A stretch of 64,000 bases of DNA, from the NCBI RefSeq assembly GCF_014705705.1, contig NZ_JACXLD010000001.1:496001-560000 (forward strand), given 5' to 3'. Below are positions 25,971 through 35,466 of this stretch, in pieces. This stretch comes from Spongiibacter pelagi. Its GTDB lineage: Bacteria > Pseudomonadota > Gammaproteobacteria > Pseudomonadales > Spongiibacteraceae. Both the position numbers and the translations under genes were made by a program. Each line of letters begins with the position of its first letter. Position 1 is the first letter of the stretch. The notes beneath the pieces are model-generated. The model was not told the origin of the DNA. It saw nothing but the letters and a program-made list of their open reading frames with translations, and did not search any database.

Positions 25971-27653
25971 ATGGGCGCTAGCGCAGTTTCACCGGCGGCG
26001 AAAAATAATCAGCCCCCCGAGGCTAAAGGCGGTTTGCCACTGCTAGGGCAGATGCTGAATTTTGCACGTAATCCTTACCAGTTTGCCAAAAAGCTGGCTG
26101 ATGACCACGGCGAGTTTGTCAGTTTTAAATTGATGGGACAGCGGATCTTTTTGCTAACGGGTGAAGAGGCTAGCACGCTGTTTTATCGCGGTACTGACGA
26201 GCAGCTTGATCAGTCAGCCGCTTATAAACTGATGACGCCAATTTTCGGTGAAGGCCTGATTTTTGATGCGCCTAACGACAAGAAAAACCAGCAACTGAAA
26301 ATGCTAATGCCGTCTTTGCGCATGGATGCGATGCGCAATCATTCCGGCAAGATTGTGCAGGAAGTGGAAGACGCGATTGCCGACTGGGGCGATAGCGGTG
26401 AGATTGATCTGGTCGATTTTATGAAGCGCCTGACCATCAATACTGCTAGCCACTGCTTGTTGGGGCGGGAATTTCGCTATGAGCTGAGCGAGGAATTTGC
26501 CGAGATTTATCACGATCTGGAAAAGGGCGTAAGCCCTCTGGCCTACCACTTCCCCAATTTACCTATTCCGCGTTTTCGCCAGCGCGACAGGGCACGGCAA
26601 CGCCTTCAGGATCTGGTCGGAAAAATCGTTAAGCGCCGTGAATCGCAGAGTGAAAAGCCGACCGATATGTTTCAGTCGCTGATTGATATGCGCTATGAGG
26701 ATGGCACACCGCTGGACGACAATGAAATTACTGGCATGTTGGTGGGTGCGATCTTCGCTGGTCACCACACCAGTTCCGGTACGGCGGCTTGGGTATTACT
26801 GGAACTTTTGAAGCATCCCGGCATTTTGCGCAATGTGCGTGGCGAGCTGGATGAATTGTTGGGCAGTCGCGGCGAAGTCAGCTTCCAGAGCATGCGTGAA
26901 GTTCCGCAATTGGAAAATGTGTTGAAGGAAGTGCTGCGCCTGCATCCGCCGCTGATTATTCTGATGCGCAAGGTCGCCCAGTCCATGCGCTTCAAAGATT
27001 ACCAGATTGAAGAGGGCGATATGCTGTGGGCGGTGCCGCCGGTGACCCATCGCATGTCTTCTCTTTTTGATAATCCCGAAGTGTTTGATCCAGATCGTTT
27101 TGCTGGAGAGAACCCGGAAGATAAGCGTTTGATGGCCTACCAACCCTTTGGTGGAGGCAAACATAAATGTTCGGGTAATGCCTTTGCCATGTTTCAGATC
27201 AAGGCAATTTTTGCTGTGCTGCTGCGCCGCTATGACTTTGATCTGGTCGAATCGCCACAGAGTTATGTGGATGACTACAAGGAAATGATTGTACAGCCAC
27301 TGTCACCTTGCCGAGTCCGCTATCGCCGCCGGGCCGAGAGTAGTTTTGCTAGCGAGTTTGGCAAGAGCGCCCCAGCGGCTGCCGAGGGTTGTCCTTTTCA
27401 CCAGCAGACGGAGTCGGCGAGTTTGAAGGTGGTGCTTGATTCCCATCTTTGTCAGGGACATGCCATGTGTATTGGCGAGGCGCCGGAGTATTTTAGTCTC
27501 GATGAAGAGGGGCAGATGCATCTGATCAAAACCGATGTGATTGCGGCGGATCGCGAGCGCTTGGAAAAAGCCGTGCGTTTTTGCCCGAATCAGGCATTGA
27601 GATTAGAAGCCTCAACGCTGGGCGGCTCGAGCAAGGCAGCTGCTTCAAAATGA
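25971..27653 (+). CDS. CYP51-type sterol 14-alpha-demethylase fused to 3Fe-4S ferredoxin
   Basis: The 560-residue fusion has a P450 domain (about 1-455) with CYP51 hallmarks. These are the B'-helix motif YKLMTPIFGEGLIFDA, the I-helix AGHHTSSGTAAW and the haem loop FGGGKHKCSGNAF with the Cys ligand at about residue 400. An Ala/Ser/Gln linker leads to a ferredoxin domain (about 485-550). There C-x2-H-x2-C (CQGHAMC) with a later FCP replaces the fourth Cys by His, as in 3Fe-4S ferredoxins. The same fusion is known for CYP51 of Methylococcus capsulatus. CYP51 removes the 14-alpha-methyl group of sterols. It heads the operon with the cycloisomerase-like gene. Confidence 0.9.
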   Translation: MGASAVSPAAKNNQPPEAKGGLPLLGQMLNFARNPYQFAKKLADDHGEFVSFKLMGQRIFLLTGEEASTLFYRGTDEQLDQSAAYKLMTPIFGEGLIFDAPNDKKNQQLKMLMPSLRMDAMRNHSGKIVQEVEDAIADWGDSGEIDLVDFMKRLTINTASHCLLGREFRYELSEEFAEIYHDLEKGVSPLAYHFPNLPIPRFRQRDRARQRLQDLVGKIVKRRESQSEKPTDMFQSLIDMRYEDGTPLDDNEITGMLVGAIFAGHHTSSGTAAWVLLELLKHPGILRNVRGELDELLGSRGEVSFQSMREVPQLENVLKEVLRLHPPLIILMRKVAQSMRFKDYQIEEGDMLWAVPPVTHRMSSLFDNPEVFDPDRFAGENPEDKRLMAYQPFGGGKHKCSGNAFAMFQIKAIFAVLLRRYDFDLVESPQSYVDDYKEMIVQPLSPCRVRYRRRAESSFASEFGKSAPAAAEGCPFHQQTESASLKVVLDSHLCQGHAMCIGEAPEYFSLDEEGQMHLIKTDVIAADRERLEKAVRFCPNQALRLEASTLGGSSKAAASK

Positions 27654-28732
27654 AGTCCTCGGCGGTATCAGAGATGACGATACTGGTCACCGGAGCAACC
27701 GGCTTGGTGGGCGCCCATTCGGCACTGGCCTTAATGAGGGCCGGGCACAAGGTGCGGCTATTAGTGAGAGATAAACACCGTGCTCGCAGCTGGTTCGCTC
27801 AACAGGGCGTCGCCGATATTCACTATATACAGGGCGATATGCGCGACCATATTTTGCTTGAAAAAGCCATGCAGGATTGTGATGCCGTTTTACATGCGGC
27901 GGCGGTAGTGGATTTGAATGCGTCTCGTGCTGAACAAACCTTGCAGGCGAATCTGGCGGGTCTTGAGGCGGTGGTTACGCAAGCAGTGGGGCTGCGTATT
28001 CCCAAAATTCTCTATGTTTCCAGTTTGGCAGTGTTGATGCGCCCCGGTGTTTTTTGTTTGCGAGAAAACGGACCAATGGCTGTCGCGCACGATGCCTACA
28101 GTCGAGCCAAGCTAGCTTGTGAGCAGCGGGTGAGAGATTTGCAGGAGTCCGGCGCGCCGATTGTCATCAGCTACCCCGCCGCCGTGGTTGGCCCGGATGA
28201 TCCGAAACTCTCGGAGAGCAATGCCGCGCTACGTCTTTTTATAGAACAGTTTTTACCCCTAACCAGCAGTGGTCTGCAAATAGTTGATGCGCGGGATCTG
28301 GGTGAGTTTCATCGCCGAATGTTAGAAGCTCGATTGGATCAGTCTACTGTTGGTGGCAATGCGGAGCGCTATATCGTTGGTGGGCACTTTGTCGCTTGGC
28401 GGGAACTGAACGCACAACTTAAACAGCTTGGTACCCGACCCTTGGCCCTGCCTGTGCCGGGGTGGCTATTGCGAATATTGGGGGGCGTTATGGATGCCCT
28501 GCGGGTTTTCATTCCAGTGGAGTTTCCCCTGAGTCGTGAGTCAGCGCGCATGGCAACGCAGTTTGTGCCTGCAGACTCGAGCCGACTTTTACATCGCTAT
28601 GGTGAGGGTTTTCGGCCTTTGTCGGAAACGCTAGCGGATACCGTGAGCTGGCTGGCAGAAAGTGCTCAGCTATCAAAGAAATGCAGTCCTGAAATTAATA
28701 ACAATACTGTGGAGCTGAAAAATGGCAGATAA
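27650..28732 (+). CDS. Extended SDR, 3-beta-hydroxysteroid dehydrogenase/epimerase-like
   Basis: The 360-residue extended SDR has ILVTGATGLVGAHSALAL (NAD site) and the catalytic YSRAK. It is closest to the NAD-dependent epimerase/3-beta-HSD superfamily that includes NSDHL (sterol C4-decarboxylase) and bacterial SdmB. Sterol dehydrogenation at C3 or C4-demethylation would fit the neighbours, but the specific reaction is inferred. I chose ATG 27650, overlapping the previous stop (ATGA); ATG 27674 is an alternative that starts right at the Rossmann motif. Confidence 0.75.
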   Translation: MKSSAVSEMTILVTGATGLVGAHSALALMRAGHKVRLLVRDKHRARSWFAQQGVADIHYIQGDMRDHILLEKAMQDCDAVLHAAAVVDLNASRAEQTLQANLAGLEAVVTQAVGLRIPKILYVSSLAVLMRPGVFCLRENGPMAVAHDAYSRAKLACEQRVRDLQESGAPIVISYPAAVVGPDDPKLSESNAALRLFIEQFLPLTSSGLQIVDARDLGEFHRRMLEARLDQSTVGGNAERYIVGGHFVAWRELNAQLKQLGTRPLALPVPGWLLRILGGVMDALRVFIPVEFPLSRESARMATQFVPADSSRLLHRYGEGFRPLSETLADTVSWLAESAQLSKKCSPEINNNTVELKNGR

Positions 28733-29360
28733 GCGTGTTGCCTCAATTACCCCCCCGAACAAAGCCTATCCTCGCGAGGAATTGGAAGAAATGGTGCAGC
28801 GTTGGTTGCAGGCCAATATTGATGCAGAGAAGGCTGGTGATTGGACTAGCCACCTGGGACCTATGTACACCGAAGATGCAGTATACGGCTGGAATATTGG
28901 CCCCAATGAAGAATTTGTCGCCAATGGTCGCAAGGAAATTTGTGACTTGGCGCTGGGGTATCAGATGCACGGCTTTGAGGAGTGGGAGTATCCCTATCAC
29001 GACATCATTATTGATGAGAAGCGTGGAACGGTAATCGGCTTCTGGAAGCAAGTGGCGCCCTATAAACGTGAGGATGGCAGTCATTATGAGATTGCCGGTA
29101 TAGGCGGTTCCTGGTTTGAGTATGCCGGAAATTTTCAGTGGGCTTGGCAGCGGGATTTCTTTGATCTTGGCAATGCCAAAGATTGTTTCTTCCAGCTGGC
29201 AGGCGCTGGTGCGCTAGACAAGGTGGTGAAAGAGAAAATACACCTTCAGGCCAAAGGCGATTTACTTCCCGGTCACCGCAGGCTACGGGAGGAGCCCAGT
29301 AAAATTCAGAAAGTTCGCAATACACTCGCCATGGTGAAGATCGCAGTTACGGGGCGCTAA
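28722..29360 (+). CDS. NTF2/SnoaL-like fold protein
   Basis: The 212-residue protein has features of the NTF2-like fold (SnoaL, delta-5-3-ketosteroid isomerase group): a first helix MVQRWLQANIDAEKAGDW, then HLGPMYTEDAVYGW and YHDIIIDEKRGTVIGFWKQVAP. In this context it could be an isomerase, a dehydratase or a binding protein for a sterol intermediate. I cannot identify catalytic residues with certainty. It overlaps the preceding gene by 11 bases with a GGAG site, so it belongs to the operon. Confidence 0.65.
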   Translation: MADKRVASITPPNKAYPREELEEMVQRWLQANIDAEKAGDWTSHLGPMYTEDAVYGWNIGPNEEFVANGRKEICDLALGYQMHGFEEWEYPYHDIIIDEKRGTVIGFWKQVAPYKREDGSHYEIAGIGGSWFEYAGNFQWAWQRDFFDLGNAKDCFFQLAGAGALDKVVKEKIHLQAKGDLLPGHRRLREEPSKIQKVRNTLAMVKIAVTGR

Positions 29361-29404
29361 GCCCCCATTATTGATTGCGTTAGTAAAATAATAATAGGTG
29401 AAAA

Positions 29405-30199
29405 ATGATGAGCGGCTGGTTTTCTGAAAACCCGGATAAAGCTTGGGTTGAAAAATTCTTTTTGATCTACACGCCAGTGTGGATGGTGTTAATGGCGATC
29501 ATGATGCCCACTGGCTGGGCAGAATCCGCGGGTAATGGTGCGCTGCTGTTTCATGGCTTGTTAGTTGCGTTGCCGATTATTGTAGTTCCGGCACTATTGA
29601 ATAAGCGATTTGGCAGTGGTTCGTGGTGCGATAGCTACTGGCTCAAAGTGAATCTCTACCTGTTTATATTCGGCTTTTTCGGCAATTACTTCGGCTCGGA
29701 ATATTTCTTCGATACTTTGGGCATGGTCTACAACTACCCCAATGCCACCACCAATCTGGATTCGGCGTTGCTGGGTAGTGGTGAGCAGAAAGTGCCGCTG
29801 ATTATGTATTTCTATACCCACGCCTATTTTATGACGTACCACGCCACGGCAAATATTACCTTGCGTAAATTTCGTTCGCTTAATTTACCCGCTGGTGGAT
29901 TCTTATTTGCCGTGATGGTGTTTGTGGTGGGTTATCTCTGGGCTTGGGCAGAAACCAAGGCGATGGCCAATCCGATGCTGGAAAGCAGCTTTTACTATAA
30001 AGACATGAGCCGAATGCTGGCCTACGGTTCGGCGATTTACGCGACATATTTCGTTGCCAGCTTCCCGATCTATTACTGGATAGACGAAATAAAAACCAGA
30101 AAATGGACGTTGTTGCAGGTGGCGGCAGGCGGTATGGCTGCGAGCATGCTGACTTTTTATATGCTCGATATCACCACTCATATTATCGGCCGCTTGTAG
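29405..30199 (+). CDS. Cycloeucalenol cycloisomerase-like membrane protein
   Basis: The 264-residue protein has about six hydrophobic segments. Several blocks recall plant cycloeucalenol cycloisomerase (CPI1): NPDKAWVEKFFLIYTPVW at the start, then YWLKVNLYLFIFGFFGNYF, and YHATANITLRKF in the middle. The plant enzyme (about 280 residues, membrane-bound) opens the 9,19-cyclopropane ring of cycloeucalenol to give obtusifoliol, the step before CYP51. Its position two genes after a CYP51 supports the call. The match is from memory, not from a search. Two adjacent ATGs (29405, 29408) are possible; AGGTGA precedes them. Confidence 0.8.
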   Translation: MMSGWFSENPDKAWVEKFFLIYTPVWMVLMAIMMPTGWAESAGNGALLFHGLLVALPIIVVPALLNKRFGSGSWCDSYWLKVNLYLFIFGFFGNYFGSEYFFDTLGMVYNYPNATTNLDSALLGSGEQKVPLIMYFYTHAYFMTYHATANITLRKFRSLNLPAGGFLFAVMVFVVGYLWAWAETKAMANPMLESSFYYKDMSRMLAYGSAIYATYFVASFPIYYWIDEIKTRKWTLLQVAAGGMAASMLTFYMLDITTHIIGRL

Positions 30200-30250
30200 T
30201 GCAGGTCGAGCAGAAAACAGCCTGAAAAAATAATAAGAGGACAGGAAAGG

Positions 30251-32800
30251 ATGGAGCGCAACAAGCGTGCTGTTAATAAACTGAGAGCCATCACATTGGC
30301 GGTGGCGGGTCTTGGATTCGTTGGGCTCGCCGGTGCAGAAACACCCCTGCTTGAAGTGAAAACCAAACGTAAACCGGTGGAGTCTTCGGCGATACTTGAA
30401 GAGGTTTATGTGACGGCGCGGAAGCGGGAAGAGAACCTGCAGGAAACCCCAGTGGCAGTTAGTGCCATTGGGGCAGATGCGCTGCGTGAAGCCGGTATTG
30501 GCAGTATCACTGATCTGCAGGGGGCGGTGCCAAGTTTGCAGTTCGGTCAAAGTGGCTCCAAAACACCGGCGATTTTTATTCGTGGCATTGGTCAGCGCGA
30601 GGCGACATCAGTACTCGATCCCGGCGTGGGTGTGTATCTCAACGGAATTTTTATTGCCCGGCAAGACGGTCAGCTGCTGGACACGGTTGATACTCAGAGT
30701 ATTCAGGTGCTGCGCGGCCCTCAGGGCACGCTATTCGGTAAGAACAATACCGGCGGTGCAATTCTGGTAACCACTAAGCAGCCTGACCCCACGGAGTACT
30801 CTGGTGGTCTGATGATTGATATCGGTAATTACGGTCGTGAAGACGTAAAGTTGAATGGCAATATCCCGTTGTTTGATGGTAAGGCTGGTATGCGTTTGGT
30901 GCTGAATAATCGCCGACTAAAAGGGTATTTCGAGAATACTAATGGCAATAGTGATTTTGCCGATGAAGACCGCCTCTCCCTCTCTGCGAGGTTGTTCTGG
31001 GAGCTGCGCGATGATTTCAGTCTCGATCTGTTCGGTTTTTGGAGTAAGCAGGATGAGCGCAGTGTCGGCATGACGTGTTTGTTCCAAAATCCTGACGCAA
31101 ACATTATGCAGCTGCGCTATCCGGGGCAGCCAGAAATTACGAATGCTTGTCGCGACAGTGAGCGGGCATTTTCTCGTAGTGAATACGAGATGAACCAAGA
31201 GCACAGTGAGATTAGCATGGTAAATACCATGCTGGCGTTGAGTCTGGATTGGTCAATTTCTGAAAATTACAGCCTGAAAAGTATCTCTGCCTTCAGTTTT
31301 CAGGATGGTATACATCGCAACGACGATCAGGATGGTACTCGGGTTCCTGCCCTAGATAGCGGTACCGAGTCGCTCAACAGAACGCTAAAAGCTGATGGCA
31401 AAGCGGTTCCTCAAGAGGAACGTTATCAATTTAGCCAAGAACTCCAGCTTAATGGTTTGGCATTTAATGAAAAGCTGAATTACACCGTTGGTGGCTTTTT
31501 TTCTTATGAAGAAATTTCAGACAATCCGTTTAGTCAAATGGTTGGGCCAAAAGGCTTGGCCGGGGTGCGACTGAGTTATGCCTGCGGGATTGGGGCGGAG
31601 GCTCTCGGATCAATTTGTGGCCTACTAGATGACACTCTGATTTTGCCTCTTGCAACAATATTTGCTAATCGCAGTGATTTGGAAAATGAAAGTTGGGCTG
31701 CTTTTGCGCAGGGCACTTACTCGATTACCGATTATCTGCAACTCACATTGGGGGCGCGTTATACCCATGAGGAGCGCAAGCGGAGCATGACCGTCTATGA
31801 GGTTGACGCGCTTGAGTTTGGAACTCGAATTGGCGCGGTATATTTAGATCCTGTTGGACTCTACTCACCCATCACCATGTTTCAGTTTAATAACTTAGCG
31901 ACTAATCAGCCGGATCTGCCGATTATCGTGAATGAAAATGCAGATAGTGGTAGTGCCGAATGGAATAACTTCACGCCCTCGGCAACCTTGTCGATGCAGG
32001 CTAGAGAAGATTGGCTGGAAAAAATGAAGCTGGAAAGCTTTATGGTTTACGCCACTTACTCGGAAGGTTTTAAGGCTGGGGGCTTTGAACCCAAGGGACC
32101 GGAATTGGTGTCATTTAACCCCGAAGAGGTGGTGAATTACGAGCTCGGTTTCAAACTTGATGCGCTGAATTCACGGATGCGGATTAATGCGGCGGCTTAC
32201 ATGATGGACTATGAAGAAATTCAGGTACGCGTGGCCGAGCAAGGACAACGGATTTCTGATTTGTTTTTGTATTTGAGTAACGCCGGTAAAGCGCAGGTGA
32301 ATGGCGCGGAACTGGAAACCGTATTTGTATTAGGAAATTGGTTTATTCAGGGAAGTTACTCTTGGACAGATGCTTCTTATGAAGAGTTTGATGCCAATGT
32401 GATTATTCCTGGTCAAGGTGAGTTTATTGCTGACCGCAGTGATGAGCCATTTGCGCTGGTGCCTGAGACAAGTTGGTCATTCTCCGTGGCATATAACTGG
32501 CTTACACAAATAGGCGCCTTTAGCTCGCGGCTTTCCGCCTATTATCGCAGCGAGCTATTCACCGGTATTGATTACCTCTCAGATGAATTTGAAAGCTCAT
32601 TCATTGAGGAGCAGACCACTTGGAATTTTCGGCTGGCTTGGCATCCTGATGAAAATCTTAATGTCACCGCCTACGTTAATAATCTGACGGATGAGCAATA
32701 TTTCTCCAGTGGTTTTGCGGTGTCGGCATTACTGGGTGCGGCCACCTTGGTACAGGGCAATCCACGCTCCTATGGTGTGCAGGTCGGTTATCAGTTCTGA
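30251..32800 (+). CDS. TonB-dependent outer-membrane receptor (sterol operon)
   Basis: The 849-residue receptor has a signal peptide ending near LAGAE (about 30). A TonB-box-like EEVYVTARKRE, a plug domain (TPVAVSAIGADALREAGIGSITDLQ to IQVLRGPQGTLFGKNNTGGAI) and a long barrel ending in aromatic GYQF follow. It imports a large hydrophobic or scarce substrate using TonB energy. Being last in the CYP51/cycloisomerase unit, the substrate may be a sterol or sterol conjugate; iron-siderophore transport is the default alternative, but no siderophore gene is near. Confidence 0.88.
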   Translation: MERNKRAVNKLRAITLAVAGLGFVGLAGAETPLLEVKTKRKPVESSAILEEVYVTARKREENLQETPVAVSAIGADALREAGIGSITDLQGAVPSLQFGQSGSKTPAIFIRGIGQREATSVLDPGVGVYLNGIFIARQDGQLLDTVDTQSIQVLRGPQGTLFGKNNTGGAILVTTKQPDPTEYSGGLMIDIGNYGREDVKLNGNIPLFDGKAGMRLVLNNRRLKGYFENTNGNSDFADEDRLSLSARLFWELRDDFSLDLFGFWSKQDERSVGMTCLFQNPDANIMQLRYPGQPEITNACRDSERAFSRSEYEMNQEHSEISMVNTMLALSLDWSISENYSLKSISAFSFQDGIHRNDDQDGTRVPALDSGTESLNRTLKADGKAVPQEERYQFSQELQLNGLAFNEKLNYTVGGFFSYEEISDNPFSQMVGPKGLAGVRLSYACGIGAEALGSICGLLDDTLILPLATIFANRSDLENESWAAFAQGTYSITDYLQLTLGARYTHEERKRSMTVYEVDALEFGTRIGAVYLDPVGLYSPITMFQFNNLATNQPDLPIIVNENADSGSAEWNNFTPSATLSMQAREDWLEKMKLESFMVYATYSEGFKAGGFEPKGPELVSFNPEEVVNYELGFKLDALNSRMRINAAAYMMDYEEIQVRVAEQGQRISDLFLYLSNAGKAQVNGAELETVFVLGNWFIQGSYSWTDASYEEFDANVIIPGQGEFIADRSDEPFALVPETSWSFSVAYNWLTQIGAFSSRLSAYYRSELFTGIDYLSDEFESSFIEEQTTWNFRLAWHPDENLNVTAYVNNLTDEQYFSSGFAVSALLGAATLVQGNPRSYGVQVGYQF

Positions 32801-32914
32801 GGAATTCCCTGACTGGGTTTACTGGTTGACTGTTTGTAAAGTGGCAGCTTGCAAGGATATTCTTTTCAGTCCACATTTGCCGGTAAACAGCGCATCCAGA
32901 TAGGGAAGATAGCA

Positions 32915-34555
32915 ATGAGTCAGTGGTTTGATGTGCTCGGTGGCTTAGGTGTTTTTCTGCTGGGCGTAGTCATCATGACCGATGGCCTAAAAGGCTTGGC
33001 CGGTGATGCCCTGCGCCAAACGCTAACCCGCTTTACTCGCAGCCCTTATTCCGGTGCGGCGACCGGGGCATTCAGTACCGCGATTCTGCAATCTTCCAGC
33101 GCTACCACTGTCGCGGCGGTGGGGTTTGTGGGCGCGGGTTTGCTCACGTTTTCCCAGGCGTTAGGCATTATTTTCGGTGCTAATCTTGGCACTACCATTA
33201 CCGGCTGGTTGGTGGCCTTGGTCGGTTTCAAACTCAAGCTCGATAGCGTCATGCTGCCCATGGTGTTGCTGGGGGTGTTGCTGCATCTATTTGGTCGAGG
33301 CCGGGCTAAAAGTGGCGGCCTTGGTTTGGCGGGTTTCGGTCTGATCTTTGTCGGCATCAGCGCCATGCAGGCGGGCATGTCCGGGCTGGAAGGGCAGGTA
33401 ACCCCAGAGAGCTTTCCGCCCAATACCTTGTTGGGACGTTTTCAATTATTGCTGATTGGGGTGGTGATTACGCTGATCACCCAGTCTTCCAGTGCTGGCG
33501 TGGCAGCGGCGCTAACAGCTGTGCATACCGGCACTATTAGTTTTGAGCAGGCGGCGGCAATGGTAATTGGTATGGATGTGGGGACTACCGCTACCGCGTT
33601 GTTTGCAACCTTGGGCGGCGCGCCGGAAACTCGCCGAACCGGTTATTCCCATGTCGTATATAACCTGATTACCGGACTGGGGGCGTTCTTTTTGCTGATT
33701 CCCTATGTGTGGGTGTGGCAAAACCTTGCGCCGGGCGTGATTTACACCCAGTCAGAAATTGCATTGGTGGCGTTTCACACCAGTTTTAACGCCTTGGGAG
33801 TACTGCTGATTTTGCCCTTTACCGGCGCTTTTTCGCGACTGATGTTTCGCCTAGTGCCAGAGCGTCAATCCGGTTTGGTCTTGCAGCTGGATCGTCATCT
33901 GATCAAAGAGCCGGTCATCGCATTGGAGAATTTACGCGTCAATCTTAATCAAATTGCGGCAGCCCAATTCCAATTTGGACACGATTTATTAAGGGATAAG
34001 GAAGCGGCAAATCCAGAGCGCTTGCAGGAAATTAAACAGGCGATTGAACAAAACCAGCGTTATCTCGATGAAATTCATACGCGTCCAGACAGCAAGCGAG
34101 AGTGGTCTTGGTTGTTGGCAGAAATGCACGCCGTAGATCATATGCAGCGTTTGAATTATCGCTTGCAGGAAACTCAGCGCGCCCAAAGCTGGCGAAATTC
34201 AGCGGATCTGAACGCGCTTGGGCATGAGCTGGAGCTGGGCTTTGCAGCCTTGGTGAACGGTGTGTCAGAGAATGGCGCTTGGTCGAATATTGCCGAACGG
34301 GCATCAAGTGTGGCGCAACACTGTCGAGATTTTGCGCAGCAGGGGCGTGAATTGGTGATGGCCAAGATTGCTCGTGGCGATGAAGATACCGTACAGGGCG
34401 ATACCTTACTGGAGTCTTCGCGTTGGTTGCATCGTGTGGCGGGCCATTGTTGGCGAGTGAGCCATTATTTAAGTGAAGCGGAAATGCTTTCCCAAAGTGA
34501 AAAAATGTCGCCGGCAGAAAAAATGCCTATTGAGCCAGATAAAGTGCCAAATTAG
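32915..34555 (+). CDS. Na/Pi-cotransporter-family protein with PhoU-like C-terminus
   Basis: The 546-residue protein has repeated hydrophobic helices with the two inverted QSSSATT (about residue 60) and QSSSAG (about residue 190) motifs of the NaPi-II/YjbB family. A helical cytoplasmic C-terminal region (about 335-546) suggests PhoU-like control. Family members move phosphate with Na+ or export it. I chose the ATG at 32915 because AGGGAAG precedes it and it begins at the first membrane helix. It may be separate from both receptor operons. Confidence 0.87.
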   Translation: MSQWFDVLGGLGVFLLGVVIMTDGLKGLAGDALRQTLTRFTRSPYSGAATGAFSTAILQSSSATTVAAVGFVGAGLLTFSQALGIIFGANLGTTITGWLVALVGFKLKLDSVMLPMVLLGVLLHLFGRGRAKSGGLGLAGFGLIFVGISAMQAGMSGLEGQVTPESFPPNTLLGRFQLLLIGVVITLITQSSSAGVAAALTAVHTGTISFEQAAAMVIGMDVGTTATALFATLGGAPETRRTGYSHVVYNLITGLGAFFLLIPYVWVWQNLAPGVIYTQSEIALVAFHTSFNALGVLLILPFTGAFSRLMFRLVPERQSGLVLQLDRHLIKEPVIALENLRVNLNQIAAAQFQFGHDLLRDKEAANPERLQEIKQAIEQNQRYLDEIHTRPDSKREWSWLLAEMHAVDHMQRLNYRLQETQRAQSWRNSADLNALGHELELGFAALVNGVSENGAWSNIAERASSVAQHCRDFAQQGRELVMAKIARGDEDTVQGDTLLESSRWLHRVAGHCWRVSHYLSEAEMLSQSEKMSPAEKMPIEPDKVPN

Positions 34556-34775
34556 TCCGCATTAAATAGCGCCAAAAAATGCTTTTCTGGTTCCCCTGAG
34601 CGCGGCTGCTGTCCCGTTTGGACTATTGCTTTAAGTACTCATCTATCACATTCTCAAGATTGAACTATTATAAAAATAATTCCGAGCACTGTGCTTGCGT
34701 GGTGCTTTAAAGCTGTTTCGGAGATTTGTTTCTGTGCACGGTTGAGCTGTGTCGAAGCCCCTGAGGGAGTGAGAG

Positions 34776-35462
34776 ATGATCAAGTATTTTCGGCTAGCGG
34801 CGGTTATCGCCGCTGTATTGGTTTCCGCTTGTAGCAAAAGTGTGGGGCCTAATGAAGATAGTCAGCAAGCTGCCCAGCAGGCGCAGGCGATGCTCGCCCA
34901 AGGCGGCAGTGCGGATGGCAAATCACTGTACGGCGCGTGTGTGGCTTGTCATGGCGATAAAGGCCAAGGCAATGCGGCGCTAGGTGCTCCCTCTCTCACA
35001 AACCAACAATCTTGGTATATCCAGCGTCAGCTTGAGTATTTCAAAAACGGGACTCGAGGTACTCATCCAGAGGATGCCTTTGGCGACCAAATGCGCGCGC
35101 TGGCATCGAGCTTAGACGAAGCCGCAATGGCTAGCTTGGCAGATTATATTGACGGCTTTTCAAATAAACCGGCCACCGCCACCTTGCAGGGCAATGTAAA
35201 GCGCGGCGCCGATTACTACAGCAATTTATGTGGCGCTTGCCATGGCCCCGAGGCCGAGGGCAATGAATTGCTGTCTGCGCCCGCCTTGGCTGGGGTGGAT
35301 GATTGGTACTTGCTGCGTCAGTTCAAGCATTTTGAAAATGGGCTTCGCGGGGCTGATGAATCAGAGAAATACGCCTATCAAATGGGCTTGATGGGCAAGG
35401 TCTTACCCGATGCGGATGTTGCCCGTGATGTGATTGTTTATATCCAGAGCTTGGCTGACTAA
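34776..35462 (+). CDS. Di-haem cytochrome c4-like lipoprotein
   Basis: The 228-residue protein has a lipoprotein signal (VLVSAC, Cys at about residue 19). Two cytochrome c domains each have a CxxCH (CVACHGDKGQGN and CGACHGPEAEGN) and a downstream Met-containing loop. The duplicated arrangement is that of cytochrome c4, an electron carrier in the periplasm. It opens a set of three c-type cytochrome genes ahead of a TonB receptor. Confidence 0.88.
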   Translation: MIKYFRLAAVIAAVLVSACSKSVGPNEDSQQAAQQAQAMLAQGGSADGKSLYGACVACHGDKGQGNAALGAPSLTNQQSWYIQRQLEYFKNGTRGTHPEDAFGDQMRALASSLDEAAMASLADYIDGFSNKPATATLQGNVKRGADYYSNLCGACHGPEAEGNELLSAPALAGVDDWYLLRQFKHFENGLRGADESEKYAYQMGLMGKVLPDADVARDVIVYIQSLAD

Positions 35463-35466
35463 GTTG

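Noticed and set aside
32801-32914. Na/Pi-cotransporter gene as part of the sterol operon
   Set aside because: The 114-bp gap and the different function make co-transcription uncertain; no shared signal is seen, so it is treated as separate.
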